The notes beneath the pieces are model-generated. The model was not told the DNA's origin and did not search any database. It saw only the letters and a list, made by a program, of their open reading frames with translations. From CAYSCZ01 sp964429655 (GTDB lineage Bacteria; Bacteroidota; Bacteroidia; Cytophagales; Cyclobacteriaceae), in assembly GCA_964429655.1 (NCBI GenBank), contig CAYSCZ010000031.1:1-35181 (forward strand): DNA of 35,181 nt, read 5' to 3'. Positions 26,530-35,181 of this stretch are shown here, piece by piece (within the stretch, counting starts at the first letter, position 1; each line of letters begins with the position of its first letter). A program made the translations under genes and the position numbers.

Positions 26530-26701
26530 CGATATCGTCTAAACGTTTTTCGATTTCTGATATTTTTTCCTCCAGTTTTATCAGCTTATCAATTATTATA
26601 ATATGAGTTTTCTTAGCATCAATACCCACAACGGAGTCTTCACTTGAAATCATTGAGGAAATCCTTTGATAAGCCTCCTCACTAACATTTTCTTCTGACA
26701 T
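26522..26701 (-). CDS. 59-residue charged helical protein in the sulfur operon
   Basis: This short reading frame fills the gap between rhodanese and thioredoxin exactly: its ATG is two bases after the rhodanese stop, and its stop lies inside the start of the thioredoxin gene. The product begins MSEENVSEEAYQRISSM and ends with heptad-like KLIKLEEKISEIEKRLDDID, a probable coiled coil. There is no cysteine, signal or membrane segment. I do not recognise a family. It might be an oligomerisation or adaptor protein for its neighbours. The exact fit within the operon is the main reason to believe it is real. Confidence 0.72.
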   Translation of the reverse strand: MSEENVSEEAYQRISSMISSEDSVVGIDAKKTHIIIIDKLIKLEEKISEIEKRLDDIDG

Positions 26702-26703
26702 AA

Positions 26704-27021
26704 TTAATTTGCTTTACCGTAAATGCTATTCCAGGATTTTATCCCGCCTTCCAGATTGTATAATCTATTAAAACCCATCTCAGACATCATCTGACAAGCC
26801 CTGCCACTTCGGTTACCGCTTCGGCAATAAATCAGGTAAGTTTTATCCTTATCCAACCCATCGATATTATCCATAAAGTCGGGACTATTGAAGTTTATCA
26901 TGGTATACCCATCAATATATCCTTCGGACAATTCCTCAGGTGTTCTTACATCTAAAACAACTGAATCATCAGTTGACATTTTATCTTTAAATTCTTCTGG
27001 TTTGATATTTTCGAATGTCAT
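26704..27021 (-). CDS. Single-domain rhodanese sulfurtransferase
   Basis: The 105-residue cytoplasmic rhodanese resembles GlpE/PspE. It shows VVLDVRTPEELSEGYIDGYT, the catalytic Cys66 loop (IYCRSGNRSGRAC) and NLEGGIKSWNS at the end. It would carry sulfane sulfur as a cysteine persulfide, for example to or from the dioxygenase encoded upstream, whose stop lies 25 bases away. Confidence 0.93.
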   Translation of the reverse strand: MTFENIKPEEFKDKMSTDDSVVLDVRTPEELSEGYIDGYTMINFNSPDFMDNIDGLDKDKTYLIYCRSGNRSGRACQMMSEMGFNRLYNLEGGIKSWNSIYGKAN

Positions 27022-27046
27022 CGTTTAATTATAATTATGTTCAATA

Positions 27047-28453
27047 TTAAAGCATGCTTGCCGGTTCCTGGTAGTCACTAAAGCTGATATCAGTTTCCTT
27101 CATAGCTTCTAACCCTCCTTTTATGTCCACTATATTATTAAACCCTCTTGATTTTAAGATCGAAGAAGCTATCACGGATCTATATCCTGAAAGACAATGT
27201 AAGTAATATTTTTTATCCCTATCAATGTTATTCATATTCTTATTGATAAAATCTAAAGGAAAATTTCTGGCCTTTTCAGCATGAAGGCTATCAAATTCAC
27301 TTCGCTTTCTTACATCCAGTACATTTATGTTTTTATTCATAATGGTACTTAAGGATGTTGCGTCAATCTGTTCAATTTTTTCCACTTCACGCCCCGATGC
27401 TTCCCATGCCTTTAGGTTTCCTTTAAGATAGCCCACGGCATTGTCATATCCTACGCGGGATAAACGCGTGACGACCTCTTCTTCCTTTCCTTCATATGCA
27501 ATATACAAGATAGGTTGCTTAAGATCAGTAATCAGAACACCAACCCATGGCGCAAAACTGCCATCGAGGCCAATAAAAATTGATCCCGGTATATGTCCTT
27601 CTATAAAATCTTCTTTATTCCTGGTATCAATAATCAACGCATTGGTATTTGAAGCTAGTTTTTCAAATTCATCTGCGTCCAGTGCGACAACGCCTTTGTT
27701 CATGATAGAGTCATAGCTTTCATATCCCATCTTATTCATTATCGCATTTTTCGGGAAATATTGAGGCGGTTCCACCAAACCTTCGGTAACTTCTTTTATA
27801 AATTCTTCCTTTGACAGGTCTGATCGTAATGCATAATTGAACATTTTTTGGTTACCAAGTGTGTCTGTGGTTTCTTTACTCATATTTTTCCCACAAGCAG
27901 ATCCGGCCCCATGACCCGGATAAACTATAATATTATCAGGTAAAGGCATTATTTTATTTCTCAAAGAATCATATAAATAACCAGCAAGATCTTCTCTACT
28001 TAAATCTGACTTTACAGCCAGGTCAGGCCTTCCTACATCTCCTATAAACAGGGTGTCACCGGTAAAAATCGCATGTTCTTTTCCCTTTTCGTCACAAAGC
28101 AAATAGCTGGATGATTCCATGGTATGACCGGGGGTATGCAAAACCTTAAAGGATATATCGCCTACTTTAAGTACTTCACCATCTTTTGCTATGTGCGCTT
28201 TAAAATTAGGTTGAGCTGTGGGGCCGTATACAATTTCTGCGCCAGTTTTATTTGCTAAATCAATATGCCCGGAAACAAAATCAGCATGAAAATGTGTCTC
28301 CATCACATATTTTACCCTGGCATTATCCTCCTGAGCTTTTTGCAGATAAGGTGTTGTTTCCCTAAGTGGATCAATGATCACAGCTTCCCCATTTGATTCA
28401 ATATAATAAGCAGCTTCGGCAAGGCATCCGGTGTATATTTGTTGTACTTTCAT
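27047..28453 (-). CDS. CstB-like persulfide dioxygenase-rhodanese fusion
   Basis: The 468-residue product has three parts. The metallo-beta-lactamase domain (1-about 240) has the ETHE1-type iron-site pattern: THFHADFVSGH (His54, His56, His63), TPGHT (His110), TGDTLF (Asp133) and YPGHGAGSACGK (His181). A first rhodanese domain (about 258-360) has YIAYEGKEE where the catalytic cysteine should be, so it is inactive. A second (about 365-465) has HCLSGYRS with Cys420. This order matches CstB of Staphylococcus aureus, which oxidises persulfides and releases sulfite and thiosulfate. It is the first gene of the operon; no sulfide:quinone reductase is in view. Confidence 0.9.
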   Translation of the reverse strand: MKVQQIYTGCLAEAAYYIESNGEAVIIDPLRETTPYLQKAQEDNARVKYVMETHFHADFVSGHIDLANKTGAEIVYGPTAQPNFKAHIAKDGEVLKVGDISFKVLHTPGHTMESSSYLLCDEKGKEHAIFTGDTLFIGDVGRPDLAVKSDLSREDLAGYLYDSLRNKIMPLPDNIIVYPGHGAGSACGKNMSKETTDTLGNQKMFNYALRSDLSKEEFIKEVTEGLVEPPQYFPKNAIMNKMGYESYDSIMNKGVVALDADEFEKLASNTNALIIDTRNKEDFIEGHIPGSIFIGLDGSFAPWVGVLITDLKQPILYIAYEGKEEEVVTRLSRVGYDNAVGYLKGNLKAWEASGREVEKIEQIDATSLSTIMNKNINVLDVRKRSEFDSLHAEKARNFPLDFINKNMNNIDRDKKYYLHCLSGYRSVIASSILKSRGFNNIVDIKGGLEAMKETDISFSDYQEPASML

Positions 28454-28516
28454 TCTATTCTACTATTTTTTGAAATGAATTTAGGATTAAACTACGTGAT
28501 TAACTGCATCCATCTC

Positions 28517-28538
28517 TGTAACTATGGTTACAAGTATA
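28517..28538 (-). promoter_or_regulatory. Promoter-like element and 16-bp operator dyad of the sulfur operon
   Basis: On the minus strand TATACTTG (28538-28531) differs by one base from the -7 consensus TAnnTTTG; no good -33 element is seen. It is followed directly by TGTAAC-CATA-GTTACA (28532-28517), a perfect 6-4-6 dyad of the general GTA-N8-TAC form used by Crp/Fnr-family regulators. The dyad would cover the start point, about 64 bases before the ATG at 28453, a place that suits a repressor. Confidence 0.5.
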
Positions 28539-28644
28539 ATTTATTTCAGATTTTTAAAATAAATTCCGGCAACAACCATTCTTTATAACGCCAATCAGCA
28601 TTAGTAAAGTATCGGATTACACTTCATACTGTATAACTCCGACA

Positions 28645-28666
28645 GCTTCCTTCAAATGGAGGAAGC
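28645..28666 (-). terminator. Hairpin just after the giant sensor gene
   Basis: GCTTCCT-N8-AGGAAGC is a perfect 7-bp stem that begins five bases after the stop at 28672. On the minus strand no T-run follows, so it is not a textbook intrinsic terminator; it may protect or mark the 3' end of the message. Confidence 0.4.
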
Positions 28667-28671
28667 CTTCT

Positions 28672-31600
28672 TTAAAATGAAATTCCCACACCATTTCTCT
28701 TCTGGTCTACAAATAGCTCTCCTCTTAATTGTCGGGCAAAAGTGAGAAGTAATGAAAGTCCAAGCCCTTTGTGCTTATGCATTAATAGATCATTTGGAAC
28801 AACTCTCCCACTGGATGTGACCTCGAGTATGTTTTGTTCATCTTTCTTAAATAAATGTACTTCTACCTTGCTGCAATTTTTATCGTTTAAACTATGCTTA
28901 ATTACGTTTGAATACAATTCTGTTAGTGCCAATCCCAACGACAAAGCCTGATCCAGGTTGACAGTGATATTATCCAAATAGGTTTCTAAACTAACATCTT
29001 TTTCGGCTGCATAAGTGTTTTGAAGTGACCCTAATAGTCCGCTTATGTATGTATCTAACTGTACTTCGTTTATCTGGCCGGATTGATATAGTTTTTCATG
29101 CACCACTGCCATTGAATTAATCTTTTGGTTGCATTGATCAAATACGATTTTAGCGGCAGATTCTGTCAAGCTATAACTTTTTATGGTAAGTATGCTGGAG
29201 ATTAACTGCATATTATTCTTAACCCGGTGATGAACTTCCTTTAATAAAATCTCTTTATCCTGTAACGACTGTTTTAATTTTCTTTCAATATGTTTTTCGA
29301 GGGTTACATCAGTTATCAAGCCATTCCAATATATTTCTTGTGGGCCAACAATCTCAGGAATGCTTTGAAACAGGAGGACGCGTTCTTTATATTTCGAGTC
29401 AACAAATTCGCCTTCAACATATAAAGGCGATAGATTCTTGGCAGATTTTTCTAGTGCTTTTAAAATTCGCCTTCTACTTGAATTTTTAAATTTATTTAAT
29501 ATGTCAATCTGAGGAATTTCTTGCCTGCTTATTTCCAGTAACTCAAAAATTTTCTCACTTATAAAAAGTAGTTCATATTTTCCATTATTATCCCTTTTTA
29601 ATCTGCAAACTGCACCGGGTACCGAGTGAATAATTTTGCTTATCTTCTCTTTTTCGGCAACCAATGCTTTCTCCGCATTAATTTTTTGTATTTCTGCAAC
29701 TTTTTCCTGGGTTATATCTTGTATTGTTCCTACAAACTTCACTGGCTCTTTTTGATCATTGTAGATCATTCTACCCTTTCCATGGACCCAAACCTCTTTA
29801 TCCGCTCTGGTTTTATTTGTTCTGTAGATCAAATCAAAATCCCTATTTTCATTTTTCATAGCATCAAATTCAGATATAACTTTATCAAGGTCAGATTTAT
29901 AAACCATGTCCCAAAATTCTACTTGATCATATCGAGGTTTTCGTGGAGCATCAAACATTTTAAAAAATTGCTCTGAAGCGCTCCAGGTCATTGCTGTAAG
30001 ATCCATCTCGTAATTTGTCAAACTGGCAATTTGTTGAGCTTCTATTAATTGCGATTGACTATACTTTAAGGCTTTTTCTACTCTTTTTTGTTCACTAATG
30101 TCTACAATAACCATCAGGCCTTGCGTAATTTTCCTGGTTTCATTATATTCCATATTTATGGAAACCAGGCATTCATAAACTGCTCCATTTTTAGCAATAA
30201 ACTGCAGTGGAAAGTCCTTTAAATAATCAACAGGCTTTGATATCTCTTTATTTAATAATTTTTTATTGTCAGTGGTTATAAATTCCCTGTAGTCCATTCC
30301 CAATACATCATACCGGTTATACTCCATTTTGTGGACCCAATAATCACTCACACTTTGAATTTTACCACTTGGACTCAGGGACAGCAACATGACAGGGGTA
30401 TGATTATAAATATTCTTATACTTAAGCACAGAAGCTTCAAGTGCCCGCTCAATTCTAACCTTTTGCGTAACATCCCGTGCGGAAGCAAATATCATGTTGT
30501 CTTGTACCACGGCTACCCATGATATGTATATGTAGCTACCCTTTCTGGTAACATACCGGTTAAGGAATTCGGATAGCACCTGACCTTCTTTTAAGGTAGA
30601 GAAAGCTTTCACGGTCTTTTTTTGATCACTGGGATGAACATATTTCGTAAGTTGTTCACCAATTATTTCACTTCTTGAATAGCCTAATAAGTTGGCCCAT
30701 TGATCATTTATTTGCTTGATAACCCCTTCCTGATCGGTAATACAAAGCAAATCTGGGGATATGGAAAAGAATTTCTCAAATTGTTTTACTTGCTGCTCGG
30801 CATGTTTTTGTAGTGTGATGTCCTTGGCATTTGAAAGTATGTAGATAGCCTGGTCATCTTCTAATTTTACGGGGGTGTATTCGATGTAAAAGCTTCTCAA
30901 CTTTCCTTTATTATCCACATAGGTACGTTCTACACAGTTGGTCTCTCCTTTCAATCCGGCCTGAAAACAGGTGTTAAAATCTTTCTTTTCATGGCCGGTT
31001 ATGAGACGCTCGAAATTTAATCCTTCGGTTAAGTATGACCCATAAAGTTCTTTTGAAATATTTGAGGCCATATCATTAAATGCCACAATATTCTTGTGCC
31101 TGTCGAACAATGTGAAGGATTGCTGATTGGTATTTAGTAATGCTTTTAATTTTGTGGTTTGATCTTTTAATTTTTCTTGAGTTTTCCGTGAGTCCGTAAC
31201 GTCCTGTATGGTTCCAACAATTCTCAACCCTGAACCAGACTTATTCGATTGCACAGCTTCCGCATATAATTTGATATACCTCAAACTTTCGTCATCTCTT
31301 CTGATTATTCTGAAAGTCAATTGGAACGATCGTTTGTCCTTATAAAACATACATTCCCTAAAAGATTTGAGAACAGAAGTACGATCATTCGGATGCACAA
31401 TGTTATTGAGCCATATTTCATTACTTGGTTTAATATTTTTATCCAGTCCGTAAATTTTGAAAACACCTTCGGACCATTTTAACTTATTTTCCTCCAGTTC
31501 CCATTCCCAACTTCCCAGCATAGCGAGGTTTTCAGCATGCTCAAGTAATCTGTTTCTATCTTCTATTTCTTTTTTTTGAGATTCAAATAGCGTAATGTCT

Positions 31601-34600
31601 ATCTCAGTACCAATGATTCTTTTAAGATTTCCATGCTCATCAATATCTACTTGTCCCGAGCATTTAATGTTCTTCATACCATATTTCGAGCTTACCCTAA
31701 ATGTTAGATCGAATGGACGTTTATTCTTTATTGAATTTTTTATAATCTCAATTACGTAATACTGATCTTTTTCATAGATATAAGAAAAATAATCATCAAG
31801 GGTAAAGCTTTGATTAACCGATTTATCGTACATCCTGTACATCTCGCTTGACCAGTACGAAAACTTGTTATTTTTAATATTCAACACCCATACTCCTAGA
31901 TTAGCAATTTGCTCTGCCTGAAGCAATAACTGCTGCTTTTGATTTAACTCATCTTGCGTATTTGATAGCCTGGTTAATGTATCTTCAAGCTTCTTATGGC
32001 TTTTCTTAAGCGCTGTAATATCGCTAAATACGGTATAAACAGATGTTTTTTGCTTGAAAGGAATGGGCACACTGTCTACCCGAAATACTTTTTCCTGTCC
32101 ATCTTGTGTGATTATTTTTTCTTCATAAATATCAGATTGAGATTTTTTACCGGCATAAAGCGCCTTATTTCTTTTCTTTACCCTGGCTTGGTCGTCTATG
32201 TGGGCCATATCAACCACATTAAGCCCTGTAAGGTCCTGGCCTGGCCCTGCATTAAGTAACCTTAACCCGTAAGGATTAATATAGTCTATGGTATCATCCG
32301 AGTGAATTATTATACCCATTGGGGCACGCTCAATCAGCAACCTGTAGCGTTCTTCACTTTCCTTCAAGGCAATTTCAGTTTGCTTACTTTGTGTTATATC
32401 CCGAAGCATGCCATCATAAAATATTTCTCCATCCTCACCTATGAACTTATGAGAATTGATAGCCCCCCAAAAAACTGTACCATCCTTTTTTTTGAACTGC
32501 AACTCCATCGTCGACTGCTTTGAGGCACTTTCAAAATACTTATAAGCGATATCTCTCTCTTCTGCATTAGCATAAAGCTTTGATGATCCTGCAGATATAA
32601 GCGCTTCTTCGCTTTCATATCCAAACATGGAAACAAATGCCTTGTTCACATAGATCAGTCCGTCTTTAGTGCTTCTGTAGATGGCATCATTCACGTTTTG
32701 ATTTACAGACTCTAAAAGCTGCTTGCTCTTACTTAGTTCAATTTCTGCTTGTTTTCTTTTGGTAATGTCCAATAAAAAACCTCCTATCAATTGATTACTA
32801 ATTGGAAATTTCAACTCTTTATACCATCTACCATCTATCTTATCTTTGTATTCACGATTTATAACAGTTTTATTAGTGAATACCTCTAAATCCATAGCAT
32901 CTAAGGTTTCGCCCAAATCTTTCCCTACTAAATCACTCGCTGTAGTATTTACATATTCATTAAAACTTATTGAATGAAAATCAAGCAGGGATTTATTGGC
33001 AAAAAAATGTTTGCCTGCAGGGTATTTTAGATATACCATCCCCGGTAAGTTATTTGCGAACGCCTTAAACATTTGCTCACTTTCTTTGATCTCTAGTTGA
33101 ATTTTTTTGTAATGGGTAATATCCTGAAATGACCCATGTATGCGCTTACATTTGTTGTTTTCATCAAACTCCGGAAATCCTATGGACCTAACCCAAATTT
33201 CTTTTCCTTTTGCGGTATATAGCTTGTTTTCTATATTCCATCCGGATTTATTTGCTATTGCATCTTTGATTGCTTTTTCTACATTCGCTCTATCATTTTC
33301 TGCATAAAAGGCTATTGCTTTTTCTAATGTCGGTTCATAATCTGCAGGGACCTCATGTATTAACTTTGTCATATCAGACCAAAACAATTCACCTCTTTCC
33401 AAATGCAATTCCCACGCACCAACGCTTGCTAATTGCCCTGCTTCATCAAGCATCTCATAAGCCTTTTGGGCTTTTCTAATAGACTTATTTATTTCGGTCA
33501 CATCATTAAAAACTGCAAATCCCGTCATCGACTGGCTAACCGGATCGTTTTCAAAGATGACCAGCATCTCTACATCTACAATTTCACCATTTTTTTTTAC
33601 CATCTGATATGGCAGTCTGGCACACGATCTTGTGTTAAATAACTCCGGAAATCCACAATCCAAAGCATACGTTTTGGACTCTGCCGTAAAAAATTCTGTT
33701 AAATTTTTCCCCACAACAGTTTTCTCCTTGTATCCAAAATGGTTCAACCAATAAGCATTAACGCTCACTATTTCGCAGTCCTCATTAACGGAACACATCA
33801 TAGCAGGTGTGTGATGATATAAGTCTTTAAATTTATTAGTGGTAAATACTAGGCGTTCGCTTATATCCTTAAGTTTTCTTTTTTGTTTGAAAAGAACTAA
33901 AGAAACACCGAGGGTTGTAATAGAAATTATAATTGCCAGGATCATGCCCCATAACCTTCTGCCAGCGCTTATATTTGCTAAAAGTGTTTCTTTTTCAGAA
34001 ACCTCTAAGGCTAATTCTTTCTGCTGGATATCTTTAAACAATAACTGGCTTATCAGCCTGCTGCTCTGCAAACTGTCTTTAATCGCAAATGATCTTTTAA
34101 ACCAGTTTAAAGCAGATGAAGGCTTTTTATTGGCTTCCAATGCCTTTGCATAAGTAAAGAAACAAACTTCTTCCATCTCCCTGATATTGGTTTTGTCTGC
34201 TTCAGCTGCGGCAAAAGATGATAATTCCAGTGCTTTTTTAGGGTCATTTTCAAGAAGGGCCAATTCTGCTAAGCTCTGTTTTGACCTGATTAATGGTCGC
34301 TGCCTTTGCATCAACTTTGCATTAGACTCCGCAAGAAGAAGATACTTTTTTGCTGAATCCAATGCACCTACCTGGAAATATGCGTCCCCTTTATTGAAAA
34401 GCATTAGCGGTTTGAATGCTTCAGAATCTTTATCCACCAGGCTTAAACCCATTGATAAGTACTTATGGGCAGAATCATAATTTTGAAGGTTCATCCATAT
34501 TTTTCCAATATTATTCCCCAGGGCTACCAGCCTGGTATTGTTGCCTATGTGTTTATATAGATTATAGGCTTTCTCAAAATATAATAAAGCGGTGCTGTCA

Positions 34601-35019
34601 GCCCTGGCCATTCCGAATATTCCGCCCAACCCATTCAAAGACCTCGCAATTAAGGTAGTGTCGCTTTCATTTAGCGCAAGTGTTTGGGATTCAGCCATAT
34701 ATTCCATGGCTTTAGCTAGTTCCCCTTTGGACCAGTAGCCGGATGCCATCCTGTTTAAAACCAGGGCTTTTTTGCCTAAATCATTTTTTTCATTGAGTTG
34801 GAGCGCTTTTTCTGCATAGTAAATCGATGAATCGGGTCTTGTATAAAGATTCAAATCCACAAGCATCACCAGTGTATTCAAGGTTTCCAGTGGATCAGTA
34901 GATATCCCAAGCTGCTTTCTTAAACTGTCAATCTTACTAACTTGGGCATTAATAAAAAATGACCATATGAAAACGCCTAAAAATAAGGCGAGCCTTTTTA
35001 ATCGTTCCGATGTACGCAT
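28672..35019 (-). CDS. Giant TPR/12-PAS sensor histidine kinase (HisKA_2 type)
   Basis: The 2115-residue protein starts with a signal or anchor (MRTSERLKRLALFLGVFIWS). TPR-like repeats fill about 30-335 (SIYYAEKALQLNE, ALLYFEKAYNLYKHIG, SAHKYLSMGLSLVDKD, ALNWFKRSFAIKDSL). A membrane helix follows at 355-377. I then count twelve PAS domains (about 385-1900), most ending in a DIT/DVT-like motif such as VFNDVTE, GSFQDITH, GMLRDITQ, GTEIDITL, GTIQDVTD, GLITDVTL. The kinase part has EVHHRVKNNMQLISSIL (His1930/1931) and the N-box LTELYSNVIKHS. At the G1 site it reads EVTSSGRVVP (Ser2069) rather than the usual DNGxG; G2 is GLGLSLL. It has no receiver domain and no adjacent response regulator. The signal is unknown; TPR modules face the periplasm if the N-terminus is cleaved. 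Confidence 0.9.
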   Translation of the reverse strand: MRTSERLKRLALFLGVFIWSFFINAQVSKIDSLRKQLGISTDPLETLNTLVMLVDLNLYTRPDSSIYYAEKALQLNEKNDLGKKALVLNRMASGYWSKGELAKAMEYMAESQTLALNESDTTLIARSLNGLGGIFGMARADSTALLYFEKAYNLYKHIGNNTRLVALGNNIGKIWMNLQNYDSAHKYLSMGLSLVDKDSEAFKPLMLFNKGDAYFQVGALDSAKKYLLLAESNAKLMQRQRPLIRSKQSLAELALLENDPKKALELSSFAAAEADKTNIREMEEVCFFTYAKALEANKKPSSALNWFKRSFAIKDSLQSSRLISQLLFKDIQQKELALEVSEKETLLANISAGRRLWGMILAIIISITTLGVSLVLFKQKRKLKDISERLVFTTNKFKDLYHHTPAMMCSVNEDCEIVSVNAYWLNHFGYKEKTVVGKNLTEFFTAESKTYALDCGFPELFNTRSCARLPYQMVKKNGEIVDVEMLVIFENDPVSQSMTGFAVFNDVTEINKSIRKAQKAYEMLDEAGQLASVGAWELHLERGELFWSDMTKLIHEVPADYEPTLEKAIAFYAENDRANVEKAIKDAIANKSGWNIENKLYTAKGKEIWVRSIGFPEFDENNKCKRIHGSFQDITHYKKIQLEIKESEQMFKAFANNLPGMVYLKYPAGKHFFANKSLLDFHSISFNEYVNTTASDLVGKDLGETLDAMDLEVFTNKTVINREYKDKIDGRWYKELKFPISNQLIGGFLLDITKRKQAEIELSKSKQLLESVNQNVNDAIYRSTKDGLIYVNKAFVSMFGYESEEALISAGSSKLYANAEERDIAYKYFESASKQSTMELQFKKKDGTVFWGAINSHKFIGEDGEIFYDGMLRDITQSKQTEIALKESEERYRLLIERAPMGIIIHSDDTIDYINPYGLRLLNAGPGQDLTGLNVVDMAHIDDQARVKKRNKALYAGKKSQSDIYEEKIITQDGQEKVFRVDSVPIPFKQKTSVYTVFSDITALKKSHKKLEDTLTRLSNTQDELNQKQQLLLQAEQIANLGVWVLNIKNNKFSYWSSEMYRMYDKSVNQSFTLDDYFSYIYEKDQYYVIEIIKNSIKNKRPFDLTFRVSSKYGMKNIKCSGQVDIDEHGNLKRIIGTEIDITLFESQKKEIEDRNRLLEHAENLAMLGSWEWELEENKLKWSEGVFKIYGLDKNIKPSNEIWLNNIVHPNDRTSVLKSFRECMFYKDKRSFQLTFRIIRRDDESLRYIKLYAEAVQSNKSGSGLRIVGTIQDVTDSRKTQEKLKDQTTKLKALLNTNQQSFTLFDRHKNIVAFNDMASNISKELYGSYLTEGLNFERLITGHEKKDFNTCFQAGLKGETNCVERTYVDNKGKLRSFYIEYTPVKLEDDQAIYILSNAKDITLQKHAEQQVKQFEKFFSISPDLLCITDQEGVIKQINDQWANLLGYSRSEIIGEQLTKYVHPSDQKKTVKAFSTLKEGQVLSEFLNRYVTRKGSYIYISWVAVVQDNMIFASARDVTQKVRIERALEASVLKYKNIYNHTPVMLLSLSPSGKIQSVSDYWVHKMEYNRYDVLGMDYREFITTDNKKLLNKEISKPVDYLKDFPLQFIAKNGAVYECLVSINMEYNETRKITQGLMVIVDISEQKRVEKALKYSQSQLIEAQQIASLTNYEMDLTAMTWSASEQFFKMFDAPRKPRYDQVEFWDMVYKSDLDKVISEFDAMKNENRDFDLIYRTNKTRADKEVWVHGKGRMIYNDQKEPVKFVGTIQDITQEKVAEIQKINAEKALVAEKEKISKIIHSVPGAVCRLKRDNNGKYELLFISEKIFELLEISRQEIPQIDILNKFKNSSRRRILKALEKSAKNLSPLYVEGEFVDSKYKERVLLFQSIPEIVGPQEIYWNGLITDVTLEKHIERKLKQSLQDKEILLKEVHHRVKNNMQLISSILTIKSYSLTESAAKIVFDQCNQKINSMAVVHEKLYQSGQINEVQLDTYISGLLGSLQNTYAAEKDVSLETYLDNITVNLDQALSLGLALTELYSNVIKHSLNDKNCSKVEVHLFKKDEQNILEVTSSGRVVPNDLLMHKHKGLGLSLLLTFARQLRGELFVDQKRNGVGISF

Positions 35020-35181
35020 AGCTGATTAGAATAATTCATTAAATTAATTGGAGAAAAGCCTAAACTCAATAAGAGTTTTTACTTAGAGTGAAATTTAAAG
35101 CAATGATAAAGCAATAAAAAATGTTGTTTTAATGCTGCTTTCTAGACATTAAGCTTAGCCATATAATTATTAATGATAAGA
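35020..35181. other. Right-edge upstream region of the giant sensor gene
   Basis: This is AT-rich sequence before the sensor start. A hairpin AAACTC-AATAA-GAGTTT (35062-35078) lies about 43 bases upstream of the ATG and is followed on the plus strand by T residues. No clear TAnnTTTG promoter was found; the best near match is TATCATTG (35108-35101, minus strand). No gene is supported. Confidence 0.4.

Noticed and set aside
27027..27038. 12-bp palindrome TAATTATAATTA between the dioxygenase and rhodanese genes
   Set aside because: Pure A/T sequence inside an operon gap; no regulatory meaning can be supported.
35062..35078. AAACTC-AATAA-GAGTTT hairpin with trailing T residues as a terminator
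   Set aside because: It would end a plus-strand transcript for which no gene is visible, and on the minus strand it lies in a leader; kept only as a note in the right-edge entry.

Overview
The window comes from a Bacteroidota genome, most likely from the order Cytophagales. The sequence is AT-rich. It has a Bacteroidota-type promoter (TTTG-N19-TAGATTTG), the Bacteroidota order of respiratory genes (alternative complex III followed by an aa3 oxidase), two separate subunit III genes, and a large SprA-like outer-membrane protein. Nearly every gene lies on the minus strand, so the text below reads from high to low coordinates.

Region A (24039 down to 93) is one dense gene train. A strong promoter at 24009-24039 precedes actA-actB-actC-actD-actE-actF (alternative complex III, a quinol:cytochrome c/oxidase oxidoreductase). 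These are followed by ctaC and ctaD (cytochrome oxidase subunits II and I), ctaA and ctaB (heme A and heme O synthases), two subunit III genes and a small subunit IV. Together they form an electron path from menaquinol to oxygen, plus the enzymes that make its heme. After subunit IV there is a terminator-like hairpin (8912-8940). Beyond it lies an assembly/accessory tail: a Sco-like protein that has lost its copper ligands, a CtaM/DUF420 protein with an EF-hand loop, a tiny secreted CxxC protein, a DUF983 protein, a 1207-residue NtrY-like sensor kinase, and a 1144-residue outer-membrane barrel that shares a TGATG stop/start with the kinase.

Region B (about 24040-25730) holds an AT-rich divergent intergenic stretch and the only convincing plus-strand gene, a lipoprotein-type D-Ala-D-Ala carboxypeptidase (PBP4/DacB family). 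Its stop codon shares the palindrome CTAG with the stop of the convergent gene.

Region C (28538 down to 25727) is a five-gene sulfur/persulfide operon: a CstB-like persulfide dioxygenase-rhodanese fusion, a single-domain rhodanese, a 59-residue charged helical protein, a thioredoxin with a WCQPC active site, and an exported rhodanese. A perfect 16-bp dyad (TGTAAC-N4-GTTACA) lies where its transcription start is predicted.

Region D (35019 down to 28672) is one giant sensor: an N-terminal TPR domain, one membrane helix, twelve PAS domains and a HisKA_2-type kinase core whose G1 ATP-binding box is degenerate. No response regulator, mobile element, CRISPR array, tRNA or rRNA was seen in the window.
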